Below are positions 1 through 5,272 of a stretch of 8,977 nucleotides of DNA, piece after piece. The stretch's first letter is position 1, and each line of letters begins with the position of its first letter. Made by a program: the position numbers and the translations under genes. This stretch comes from CAZPCZ01 sp964585225 (GTDB taxonomy: Bacteria > Patescibacteriota > Patescibacteriia > JACPHY01): the NCBI GenBank assembly GCA_964585225.1, contig CAZPCZ010000054.1, positions 1 to 8,977 on the forward strand. Reading direction: 5' to 3'. Under the pieces are notes generated by a model that ran no database searches, had not been told where the DNA came from, and was given only the letters and a program-made list of their open reading frames with translations.

Positions 1-2512
1 AGAGCGTCGTCGCGGACTGCCCGAGCTTCACGTACCCGAGCCCCACCTCCTCGAGCACCGCGAGCTTGTCCGCGATCGCCGGGATCGTCGCGAAGAATGT
101 TCGCGCCTCCTCGACGGTCATGGCCAAGATGTCCGAGATGTGCTTGCCTTTGTAGTGGATCTCGAGCGCCTCGCGATTGTACCGCTTCCCGCGGCACTCC
201 TCACACTCGACGTAGACGTCTGGCAAAAACTGCATGGCGATCTTCACCATCCCGTCGCCCTGGCACGCCTCGCACCGCCCGCCGACGACGTTGAAACTGA
301 AGCGCCCGGCCTTGTACCCGCGCACCTTCGCCTCTGGGAGCTCCGTGTAGAGCTCGCGGATCGGCGTGAACACGCCCGTGTACGTCGCGGGGTTCGAACG
401 CGGCGTCCGGCCGATCGGCGACTGGTCAATGTCAATGACCTTATCAATGTGTTCGACGCCGATGATCGCCTTGTGTTTCCCCGGCGCATCCTTCGCCTGG
501 TAGAAGCGCTGGTTCAAGTACCGGCCGAGGATGTCAATCATGAGCGTGGACTTCCCGGAGCCCGACACGCCGGTGATGCACACGAACTTTCCCAGCGGGA
601 TCGCGACATCAATGCCCTTGAGGTTGTTCTCCGTCGCGTGCTTGATCGTGATCGTCTTCCCGCTGCCGTCTCGGTACTGCGTCGGACGGGTGATCGCCTG
701 CTTCCCGGAGAGGTACTTGCCGGTGAGCGACTCTGCGTGCTTCATGAGTTGTGCGGCGGTTCCGGCCGCGACAATGCGGCCGCCGTGGTCCCCTGCGCCG
801 GGGCCGATGTCAATGAGGAAGTCGGCCGCGCGCATCGTCGCCTCGTCGTGCTCGACGACGATGACGGAGTTCCCGAGGTCGCGGAGCTCCTTCAAGGTCG
901 TGAGGAGCTTGTCGTTGTCGCGCTGGTGGAGGCCGATCGAGGGCTCGTCGAGGATGTAGATGACACCGGTGAGCGCGCTTCCGATCTGCGTCGCGAGACG
1001 AATGCGCTGCGCCTCGCCGCCAGAGAGCGTTGACGCCGAGCGATCGAGCGTGAGGTAGTCGAGGCCGACGTTGTGGAGGAACGTCAGGCGCGTCGTGATC
1101 TCCCTGAGGATGAGCGTCGCAATTTTCGCCTCACGCTCACTGAGTGTCCCGTTTTGCATTTTGCGTTTTGCATTTTGCGTTTTGCCATGCGCATTGCTCG
1201 TGAGAGCAGAGAAGAACGTGGCGGCATCTTCAATGGAGAACCCCGTCACATGAGCAATATTCTTCCCCGCGACCGTCACCGCGAGCGCTTCGGGTTTCAG
1301 TCGCTTGCCGGAGCATGCCGGGCACGGCTTCGATCGCATGTAGTGCTCGATCTCCGAACGGATGTACTCCGAGTCCGTCTCCTTATACTTCTTCTCGAGG
1401 TACGGAATGACGCCATCGAAGGCGCCATCGCCGTACAGGATGACGTCGAGCTGCTGCTTCGTGAGGTCCTTCACCGGTATGTCGACGGAGAATCCGTGGA
1501 CGACCGCGACACGTTCGAGCGTCTGGTACATCCAGCTCTGGTTCGCGAACACCTTCGTCCACGGACGGATCGCGCCCTGCGCGATGGTGAGGGACTTGTT
1601 CGGCATGACGAGCTCGGCGTCGAGCTCGAGGAGCGTCCCGAGGCCGGAGCAGGTCGGGCACGCGCCGTGCGGCGAGTTGAATGAGAAGTTCCGCGGCTCG
1701 AGCTCCGGAATCGACACCCCATCCACCGGACAGGAGAAGAGCTGTGAGAACAGGAATGTCTGCGCCTCGCCGTCCTGCTCGTCGAGGACGATGACCTGGA
1801 GGAGTCCATTTCCGAGGTCGAGCGCGGTCTCGGCGGAGTCCGCGAGGCGCGAGCGTTGCTCCTGCGCCACGCCGATTCGGTCGACGACAACCTCGAGCGA
1901 GTGCTTCTTCTGCTTGTCCACCGCGAGGCTCGCGGCCTCGTCGATCGTGTAGAGCACGCCGTCCATGCGCACGCGGCTGTAGCCAGCCTGGTCCACCTTC
2001 TTCACCACTGCCTTCATCTCCCCCTTCTGGTCCCGGATCATCGGCGCGAGGAGGAGGATCCGTGTGCCTTCGGGAAGCTCGAGGATGCGATCAACGATCT
2101 GATCAATGGTCTGCCGTACCACCTCGCGGCCGCACGTCGGGCAGTGCGGGCGGCCAATCCGTGCGAAGAGGAGACGGACGTAGTCGTAGATTTCCGTGAT
2201 CGTCCCGACGGTCGAACGCGGGTTGTGGGACACGGTGCGCTGATCAATGGAGATCGTCGGCGAGAGTCCCTCGATGGCATCGACGTCCGGCTTGTCCATG
2301 ACGCCGAGGAACTGCCGCGCGTAGGCGGAGAGCGATTCCACGTACCGGCGCTGTCCCTCGGCGTAGATCGTGTCGAACGCAAGCGAGGACTTGCCGGAAC
2401 CCGACAAGCCCGTGATGACCGTGAGCTTCCCCCGCGGGATGTCCACGGAGACGTTCTTGAGGTTGTGGACGCGCGCGCCACGCACGCGGATGTGATCTGG
2501 TCCCGTTGACAT
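1..2512 (-). CDS. uvrA: UvrA, excinuclease ABC subunit A (partial, C-terminus beyond window)
   Basis: UvrA is the ATP-dependent damage-recognition subunit of nucleotide excision repair; it dimerises and loads UvrB on damaged DNA. The frame is open for 837 codons without a break and leaves the window at position 1, so about 100 residues are missing compared with the usual 940 or so. Visible in order: Walker A GLSGSGKSS (residues 35-43), CPTCG motif, first zinc module (C261, D264, C285, C288), CPAC motif, ABC signature LSGGEAQR (496-503), Walker B and switch region ILDEPSIGLHQRDN, second Walker A GVSGSGKS (648-655) and second zinc module C747/C750/C770/C773. The second signature lies just past the edge. 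The start is fixed by an in-frame TGA at 2519-2521. Two oddities are Asp at 264, where many UvrAs have Cys, and a repeat-encoded insert near residues 435-457 before LSEREAKIA. Identity is certain. Confidence 0.99.
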   Translation of the reverse strand, partial: MSTGPDHIRVRGARVHNLKNVSVDIPRGKLTVITGLSGSGKSSLAFDTIYAEGQRRYVESLSAYARQFLGVMDKPDVDAIEGLSPTISIDQRTVSHNPRSTVGTITEIYDYVRLLFARIGRPHCPTCGREVVRQTIDQIVDRILELPEGTRILLLAPMIRDQKGEMKAVVKKVDQAGYSRVRMDGVLYTIDEAASLAVDKQKKHSLEVVVDRIGVAQEQRSRLADSAETALDLGNGLLQVIVLDEQDGEAQTFLFSQLFSCPVDGVSIPELEPRNFSFNSPHGACPTCSGLGTLLELDAELVMPNKSLTIAQGAIRPWTKVFANQSWMYQTLERVAVVHGFSVDIPVKDLTKQQLDVILYGDGAFDGVIPYLEKKYKETDSEYIRSEIEHYMRSKPCPACSGKRLKPEALAVTVAGKNIAHVTGFSIEDAATFFSALTSNAHGKTQNAKRKMQNGTLSEREAKIATLILREITTRLTFLHNVGLDYLTLDRSASTLSGGEAQRIRLATQIGSALTGVIYILDEPSIGLHQRDNDKLLTTLKELRDLGNSVIVVEHDEATMRAADFLIDIGPGAGDHGGRIVAAGTAAQLMKHAESLTGKYLSGKQAITRPTQYRDGSGKTITIKHATENNLKGIDVAIPLGKFVCITGVSGSGKSTLMIDILGRYLNQRFYQAKDAPGKHKAIIGVEHIDKVIDIDQSPIGRTPRSNPATYTGVFTPIRELYTELPEAKVRGYKAGRFSFNVVGGRCEACQGDGMVKIAMQFLPDVYVECEECRGKRYNREALEIHYKGKHISDILAMTVEEARTFFATIPAIADKLAVLEEVGLGYVKLGQSATTL
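1151..1185. repeat. Short tandem repeat inside uvrA, 2.5 copies of a 14-base unit
   Basis: The plus strand reads GTTTTGCATTTTGC twice in perfect copies (1151-1164, 1165-1178) and then a half copy GTTTTGC (1179-1185). Read as uvrA on the minus strand it gives lysine, glutamine and asparagine codons for roughly residues 443-454 (KTQNAKRKMQN). UvrA homologues generally pass directly from the FF-x-x-L helix to a segment like LSEREAKIA, so this is an insertion into a loop. The reading frame is kept. The AT-rich words stand out from the GC-rich gene. Confidence 0.9.
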
Positions 2513-2514
2513 AG

Positions 2515-2520
2515 CTCCTC
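2515..2520 (-). promoter_or_regulatory. uvrA ribosome binding site, unusually close to the start
   Basis: The minus strand reads GAGGAG, then CT, then the uvrA ATG at 2512-2510. The purine run is only two bases from the start codon, closer than usual. The in-frame TGA just upstream excludes a longer protein, so this start is firm in spite of the tight spacing. Confidence 0.5.
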
Positions 2521-2609
2521 ACATTGCATGGTAGACGGGCATAGAAAATACGCCCCCGCGCTTTATGGCATGCGGGTTATCCACCGACGATATCGAACCC
2601 ATGACTCCC

Positions 2610-2638
2610 AGCGTAGGCGGTCAACCGCGGTGCGTCAA
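2610..2638 (-). promoter_or_regulatory. Possible uvrA promoter
   Basis: On the minus strand TTGACG (2638-2633) is followed by 17 bases and TACGCT (2615-2610). The -35 box matches five of six consensus bases; the -10 box matches only the three most conserved ones. It would give a leader of about 95 bases. It overlaps the plus-strand hairpin at 2627-2655. This is a weak prediction. Confidence 0.3.
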
Positions 2639-2655
2639 CTCCGTACCGCATTTTT
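2627..2655 (+). terminator. Terminator-like hairpin with T-run, plus strand
   Basis: GCGGTGCG (2627-2634) pairs with CGTACCGC (2642-2649) through eight positions including one G-T wobble, with a seven-base loop, and is followed by ATTTTT. The form fits an intrinsic terminator reading rightwards. No plus-strand gene precedes it, so it could end antisense or spurious transcription coming from opposite uvrA, or close a small untranslated RNA. Function unproven. Confidence 0.4.
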
Positions 2656-2803
2656 CGGAAGAAAAGGTGGGATCACCCCGTGGAGGGCCGAAAGTGAAGG
2701 AGGTCGAGGACGGAGAGGTCTTCCATCGTGGTGATTGCTCTCCAAAAATCCTGACTGATCTAAAAAGTGACACTGGGTTGCGTGGATGTAGTCGACCGTG
2801 GCC

Positions 2804-4048
2804 CTACGGAAAATTGCTCCGATTCAACGTGAGATCGCACTGGAACGGCGTGACCGGAAATCCTGGCCTTGGTTGGCGGAGCGCCGCGTAGATCCTCATC
2901 TGATTGATAAATTCGTCATCGCCAAGCGAACGCCACACGATGTTCCCAACGTTCCCCTCATCGGACGCTGTCACGGAAAGCGGCTTCGATGCCCCACCGC
3001 ACGACTTCATGCCGACCGCACGCCAATCGCCGTTCACGATCATCCAGAAGGTGAACCCCCGAACCGTACTCGCCGAAACCGTTCCTTCGCCCGTAGAACC
3101 TCCGCATGCGCTCTCCACGGCACGGATCGCGCTCGGCGATTTCGGAAACGTAAAGAATCGCTGTCGCTGCGCGGTCGGTATCCAATGCGTACTCAAAATT
3201 CTATGATCGGAGCCATCGCTGCACACTACATGCAGCTCGACGCCGTGGTCGGGGTCCCGGATCACTTCGCTGTCGCCACCCAAACTCCCTCCGATTACCC
3301 CCTCAACGCACTCATAGGTTCCAGTTCCCTCAGACAAACACATCTTCCCAGAATCACAGGTATAGCCCACGCACGTCTTCGCGAGCGCGGATGGCGTGTG
3401 GTAGGTGAAGCCGCAGCGGAGCGAGGCACGGGCCGAGTCGGCGACGATCGCGCCGTTCGGGCCGCCCTCGAGGATCGGCACGTCGGACGGCACGTTGAAG
3501 CAGAACTGCGCGCCCACTGCGATCGTGCGCACCATCATGGTACGCGGGAGCGAGAGCCGGACGAGGTCCGGATTGATCGTCTTCAGAATGACAAACGAGA
3601 ACAGCGCGAGGAGGAGCCCAATGATGGCGTTCCCGATGATCTCCTTCGCCTTCCCGAGCCGCTCGGCGCCCGCGGAGGTGAGCCACAGGAGTCCGCCGAT
3701 CATGATCGCGATGACCGCAGCGATCGCAGCGACGCGCACGCCCCACGCGTACACGACCTGGATGTACTGCGCGAGATCGCGCACCTGCTTCCCTGCGAGC
3801 CCGGGGATGTGAACCTGGATGTCGATCGGTCGCTGCACGTAGCAGTGCCCCCACACACTCCCCGCACATTCCCCGCGCCCGCTCTCGAAGTGCCCTCCCG
3901 CCGCCCGACACTGATTCCCCGTCCAGCACGTCGGATTCGTCTGGGGATCCGCCGCCGCTGCCCCGACCGGAGCGAGCAGTATCAAGACGAGCACGGTTAG
4001 CACCACCGCGCTCACTCGACATTCGCGTATTTGTAGATTCGCATTCAT
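2804..4048 (-). CDS. Exported cysteine-rich pilin-like membrane protein (T4SS_pilin-like) with extra C-terminal domain
   Basis: This protein has 414 residues. A signal peptide or first helix spans about 12-33 and ends in AAAA before DPQ. A short Cys-rich stretch follows (C41, C47, C61, C69). Then come IPGLAG, a helix at about 103-126 containing IAIMIGGLLWLTSAG, the segment GKAKEIIGNAIIG, and a second helix to about 157 ending KTINPDL. This two-helix core is typical of the pilin-like proteins (VirB2/TrbC-like, T4SS_pilin) abundant in Patescibacteria. After it come MVRT and QFC, then some 200 residues with many cysteines (183, 212, 226, 231, 237, 247, 276, 315, 350, 404) that I do not recognise. 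Fourteen cysteines would lie in the exported part, an even number suited to disulfides. The start at 4048 lies in a word repeat; a GTG at codon 12 is possible, but would lose the arginines before the helix. The upstream DsbA-like gene is 17 bases away. Family firm; exact role (pilus, secretion or surface protein) unknown. Confidence 0.8.
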   Translation of the reverse strand: MNANLQIRECRVSAVVLTVLVLILLAPVGAAAADPQTNPTCWTGNQCRAAGGHFESGRGECAGSVWGHCYVQRPIDIQVHIPGLAGKQVRDLAQYIQVVYAWGVRVAAIAAVIAIMIGGLLWLTSAGAERLGKAKEIIGNAIIGLLLALFSFVILKTINPDLVRLSLPRTMMVRTIAVGAQFCFNVPSDVPILEGGPNGAIVADSARASLRCGFTYHTPSALAKTCVGYTCDSGKMCLSEGTGTYECVEGVIGGSLGGDSEVIRDPDHGVELHVVCSDGSDHRILSTHWIPTAQRQRFFTFPKSPSAIRAVESACGGSTGEGTVSASTVRGFTFWMIVNGDWRAVGMKSCGGASKPLSVTASDEGNVGNIVWRSLGDDEFINQMRIYAALRQPRPGFPVTPFQCDLTLNRSNFP

Positions 4049-4065
4049 TCGCAGATTCGTATATG
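4020..4065. repeat. Short-word repeat tract at the DsbA-like/pilin-like junction
   Basis: Plus-strand words CATTCGC (4020-4026, 4046-4052) and AGATTCG (4035-4041, 4053-4059) recur with small changes. The tract fills the 17-base gap and the first codons of the pilin-like gene, so that residues such as NANLQIREC are repeat-encoded. A neighbouring palindrome, GTCAGC and GCTGAC around GAA (4065-4079), overlaps the stop codon of the upstream gene. Confidence 0.6.
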
Positions 4066-4863
4066 TCAGCGAAGCTGACGCTCGAGGAGCTGCGTCAGCG
4101 CCTCGCGCGGGATCACGCCCTCGACGCGTCGTGCGGTCGTCGCATCGCCCTTGGAGATGAAGAACCACGTCGGGGTCCCGCGCACGCCGAGCTTCACACC
4201 GGCTTGGTAATCCTCTTCTACTGCTGGAGCAAACTCACGTGCGGCGAGGCACACCTCGAAGCGCTGCCGTTCGAGCCCGACCTGCTCGGCGTACGCAACG
4301 AGCGCATCGCGGTCGTACCCCTCCGCGCACGAGATGCCGGGCGGGCAGCGGACGGTCTGCTCCTGGAACAGCTTGTCGTGGTATGCCCAGAACTTCCCCT
4401 CGCGGTGCGCGCACTGGGCCGCCTCGGCCGCGAGCCGCGCCTCATCGTGGATTTCGTCAACCGGGAAGTCGCGGTAGACGAAGCGGAGGCCCCGATTGCC
4501 GAACGTCGCGACTGCCTCCCGGATGATCGGGAACGCGGCGCGGCAAAACGGGCACTGGAAGTCGGAGAACTCGACGATCGTGAGCGCCGCTTGGTCCGCA
4601 GGCGCTCCGATCGCCGGATCGCCATCGGTCACGATGGGTACCGTCGCGGTATCCGTACCTTTCGACTTTCGACTCGCCCCGACCGGAGCGTCGGGGCTCT
4701 CGACTCTCGACTCGGTGGGCGTGAACCCACCCACTCGCAGCGTGTCGAGCGGTGCCGGTGGGGGACGGCGCGACGTCGTGAGGAAAACAACACCGAGCAC
4801 GCCGGTCACCGCGAGGTAGCCGAGGAACGCAATGCCCCACCAACGGAGGTACCAGGGCTTCAT
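4066..4863 (-). CDS. Membrane-anchored DsbA-like thiol:disulfide oxidoreductase
   Basis: This 265-residue protein has a single N-terminal helix at about 8-28 after KPWYLRWWG, a Pro/Ser/Arg-rich linker (about 31-85), and a DsbA/thioredoxin-fold domain (Thioredoxin_4 type). The core shows IVEFSDFQCPFCR with the redox pair C104-P-F-C107, RFVYRDFP, an alpha-helical insert with AAQCAHREGKFWAYHD, and GVRGTPTWFF with the cis-proline P231. Further cysteines are at 151, 173, 179 and 205. It should act outside the cytoplasmic membrane to form or isomerise disulfides. The start at 4863 was chosen because the helix begins there and GGAG lies just upstream; a longer reading from 4965 would run through the control region. 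It is upstream of and co-directional with the Cys-rich pilin-like gene, a likely substrate. Residues about 50-68 are coded by a repeat with a hairpin. Family assignment is strong; direction of catalysis is inferred. Confidence 0.93.
   Translation of the reverse strand: MKPWYLRWWGIAFLGYLAVTGVLGVVFLTTSRRPPPAPLDTLRVGGFTPTESRVESPDAPVGASRKSKGTDTATVPIVTDGDPAIGAPADQAALTIVEFSDFQCPFCRAAFPIIREAVATFGNRGLRFVYRDFPVDEIHDEARLAAEAAQCAHREGKFWAYHDKLFQEQTVRCPPGISCAEGYDRDALVAYAEQVGLERQRFEVCLAAREFAPAVEEDYQAGVKLGVRGTPTWFFISKGDATTARRVEGVIPREALTQLLERQLR
4660..4714. repeat. Hairpin flanked by 17-base direct repeats inside the DsbA-like gene
   Basis: The plus strand has TTTCGACTTTCGACTCG (4660-4676) and TCTCGACTCTCGACTCG (4698-4714), identical at 15 of 17 positions, each made of two 7-base words. 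Between them lies a perfect 7-base inverted repeat, CCCCGAC and GTCGGGG, around a six-base loop (4677-4696). It falls in frame in the linker between the membrane helix and the catalytic domain. Confidence 0.85.
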
Positions 4864-4866
4864 ACA

Positions 4867-4927
4867 CTCCACAACGTACCACGCTCGGACCCGATTGACA
4901 CGCCGAGCGTCGCATGGTACAGTGGAG
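4867..4927. promoter_or_regulatory. Large three-part inverted repeat between the divergent genes
   Basis: Three pairs of arms are nested in the same order. CTCCAC (4867-4872) matches GTGGAG (4922-4927), GTACC (4876-4880) matches GGTAC (4916-4920), and ACGCTCGG (4881-4888) matches CCGAGCGT (4903-4910), with a 14-base centre. That gives 19 perfect complementary positions. The element covers the -35 and -10 boxes of the secG promoter, and its left outer arm holds the GGAG ribosome site of the dsbA-like gene. It may be an operator for a regulator, or, in a leftward transcript, an RNA fold that hides the ribosome site. Structure is seen; function is inferred. Confidence 0.65.
4895..4923 (+). promoter_or_regulatory. 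Sigma70-type promoter for secG
   Basis: TTGACA (4895-4900), a perfect -35 box, is followed by exactly 17 bases and TACAGT (4918-4923), which matches four of six bases of TATAAT. Transcription would begin near 4930, leaving a leader of about 25 bases before the secG ATG. The best promoter candidate in the window. Confidence 0.7.
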
Positions 4928-4931
4928 AACT

Positions 4932-4953
4932 GAGGCGAATGAGCCTCGTTTTT
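4932..4953 (+). promoter_or_regulatory. Hairpin and T-run in the secG leader
   Basis: GAGGC (4932-4936) pairs with GCCTC (4943-4947) around GAATGA, then G and five T residues (4949-4953). The form resembles a small intrinsic terminator, but it begins within a few bases of the predicted transcript start and ends two bases before the secG ATG. It may act as a 5' stabilising stem or an attenuator. No Shine-Dalgarno sequence lies between it and the ATG. Confidence 0.45.
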
Positions 4954-4955
4954 GT

Positions 4956-5168
4956 ATGTCTGCATTGGCCATCCTCCAGCTCGTCTCCGCGATTCTCCTC
5001 ATCATCACCATCCTCCTCCAGCAGCGCGGGACCGGGCTCGGGTCCGCGTTCGGCGGCGAGGGCAACGTGTATCGCACTGTCCGCGGCCTCGAGAAGACGC
5101 TCGTCGTCGCGACGGTCGTCCTTGCCGTGATCTTCTTCGGATCGGCACTGGCACAAGTAGTCCTCTGA
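4956..5168 (+). CDS. secG: SecG, preprotein translocase subunit
   Basis: This 70-residue protein is the small helper subunit of the SecYEG channel in the cytoplasmic membrane. It has two membrane helices (about 2-21 and 45-66) joined by a loop with LLQQRGTGLGSAFGG (20-34), the most conserved SecG segment. Length and topology are those of the family. The ATG at 4956 was preferred over an in-frame ATG at 4914, because the longer reading would begin inside the promoter and put charged residues before the first helix. No ribosome site is visible; a stem and T-run directly precede the ATG. The gene is divergent from the dsbA-like gene and leads a rightward series with the binding protein, tRNA-Leu and RNase J. 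Its exported neighbours would all need the channel it serves. Confidence 0.93.
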   Translation: MSALAILQLVSAILLIITILLQQRGTGLGSAFGGEGNVYRTVRGLEKTLVVATVVLAVIFFGSALAQVVL

Positions 5169-5176
5169 CGACCGCG

Positions 5177-5272
5177 TCCATTGTTTCATTGCTTCATGGT
5201 TCCATTGCTGTTGTGGGATTGAAGCGTTGAACGCTGCACATGACAGTGAAACAATGGAGCAATGAAGCCATG
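5177..5272. repeat. Short-word repeats and 12-base inverted repeat at the secG/binding-protein junction
   Basis: TCCATTGTTTCA (5177-5188) has its exact reverse complement at 5247-5258, and TTCATTGCT (5185-5193) has its reverse complement at 5258-5266. The same words recur with changes, as in TCCATTGCT at 5201-5209. The two pairs are not in hairpin order, so this is a shuffled word tract and not one long stem. AGCGTT and AACGCT form a small palindrome at 5223-5235. No T-run follows, so read-through from secG is possible. The tract includes the first possible start codon (5240) of the next gene. Confidence 0.7.
5256..5259 (+). promoter_or_regulatory. Ribosome binding site favouring the start at 5270
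   Basis: GGAG lies 10 bases before the ATG at 5270. The earlier ATG at 5240 has no such site and its first ten codons are made of repeat words. This is why the later start is used for the binding protein. The site itself lies within a repeat word, so the argument is only moderate. Confidence 0.45.

Larger units (their letters stand above)
2513..2803. other. Intergenic region between pilin-like gene and uvrA
   Basis: These 291 bases hold no convincing gene. Small open frames on the plus strand here (for example 2528-2734) have no ribosome site and no recognisable product. The stretch contains the uvrA ribosome site, a possible uvrA promoter, a hairpin of GGGC/GCCC type near 2537-2556 that would lie in the uvrA leader, and a plus-strand terminator-like hairpin at 2627-2655. 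By eye it is poorer in G+C than the genes around it. No clear terminator for the pilin-like gene is visible just after its stop at 2804. Confidence 0.7.

Noticed and set aside
140..1033. Long plus-strand open frame opposite uvrA
   Set aside because: It lies wholly antisense to a clear uvrA, has no recognisable domain, and is the expected by-product of GC-rich codon use.
2577..2585. DnaA-box-like TTATCCACC
   Set aside because: One base from the consensus and single; no cluster, AT-rich unwinding region or replication gene nearby.
2710..2753. GGAGAG/CTCTCC inverted pair followed by a short A-run
   Set aside because: The loop is about 20 bases and the A/T run is on the wrong side to act as a terminator for the minus-strand gene.
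2528..2891. Small plus-strand open frames between the pilin-like gene and uvrA
   Set aside because: No ribosome site, no known motif, and one runs antisense into the pilin-like gene.
4049..4168. Upstream extension of the pilin-like gene to 4168
   Set aside because: It would overlap the end of the DsbA-like gene by about 100 bases and places 40 charged residues before an evident signal segment.
4914..4955. Upstream in-frame ATG extending SecG by 14 residues
   Set aside because: It begins within the promoter and before the predicted transcript start, and SecG proteins normally start right before the first helix.
4864..4965. Longer DsbA-like reading from 4965
   Set aside because: It would translate the whole divergent control region and put 34 residues with no motif before the membrane helix.
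4063..5130. Plus-strand open frame of 355 codons
   Set aside because: It is antisense to the DsbA-like gene, crosses the promoter region, and overlaps secG in another frame; low-complexity Arg/Ser end.
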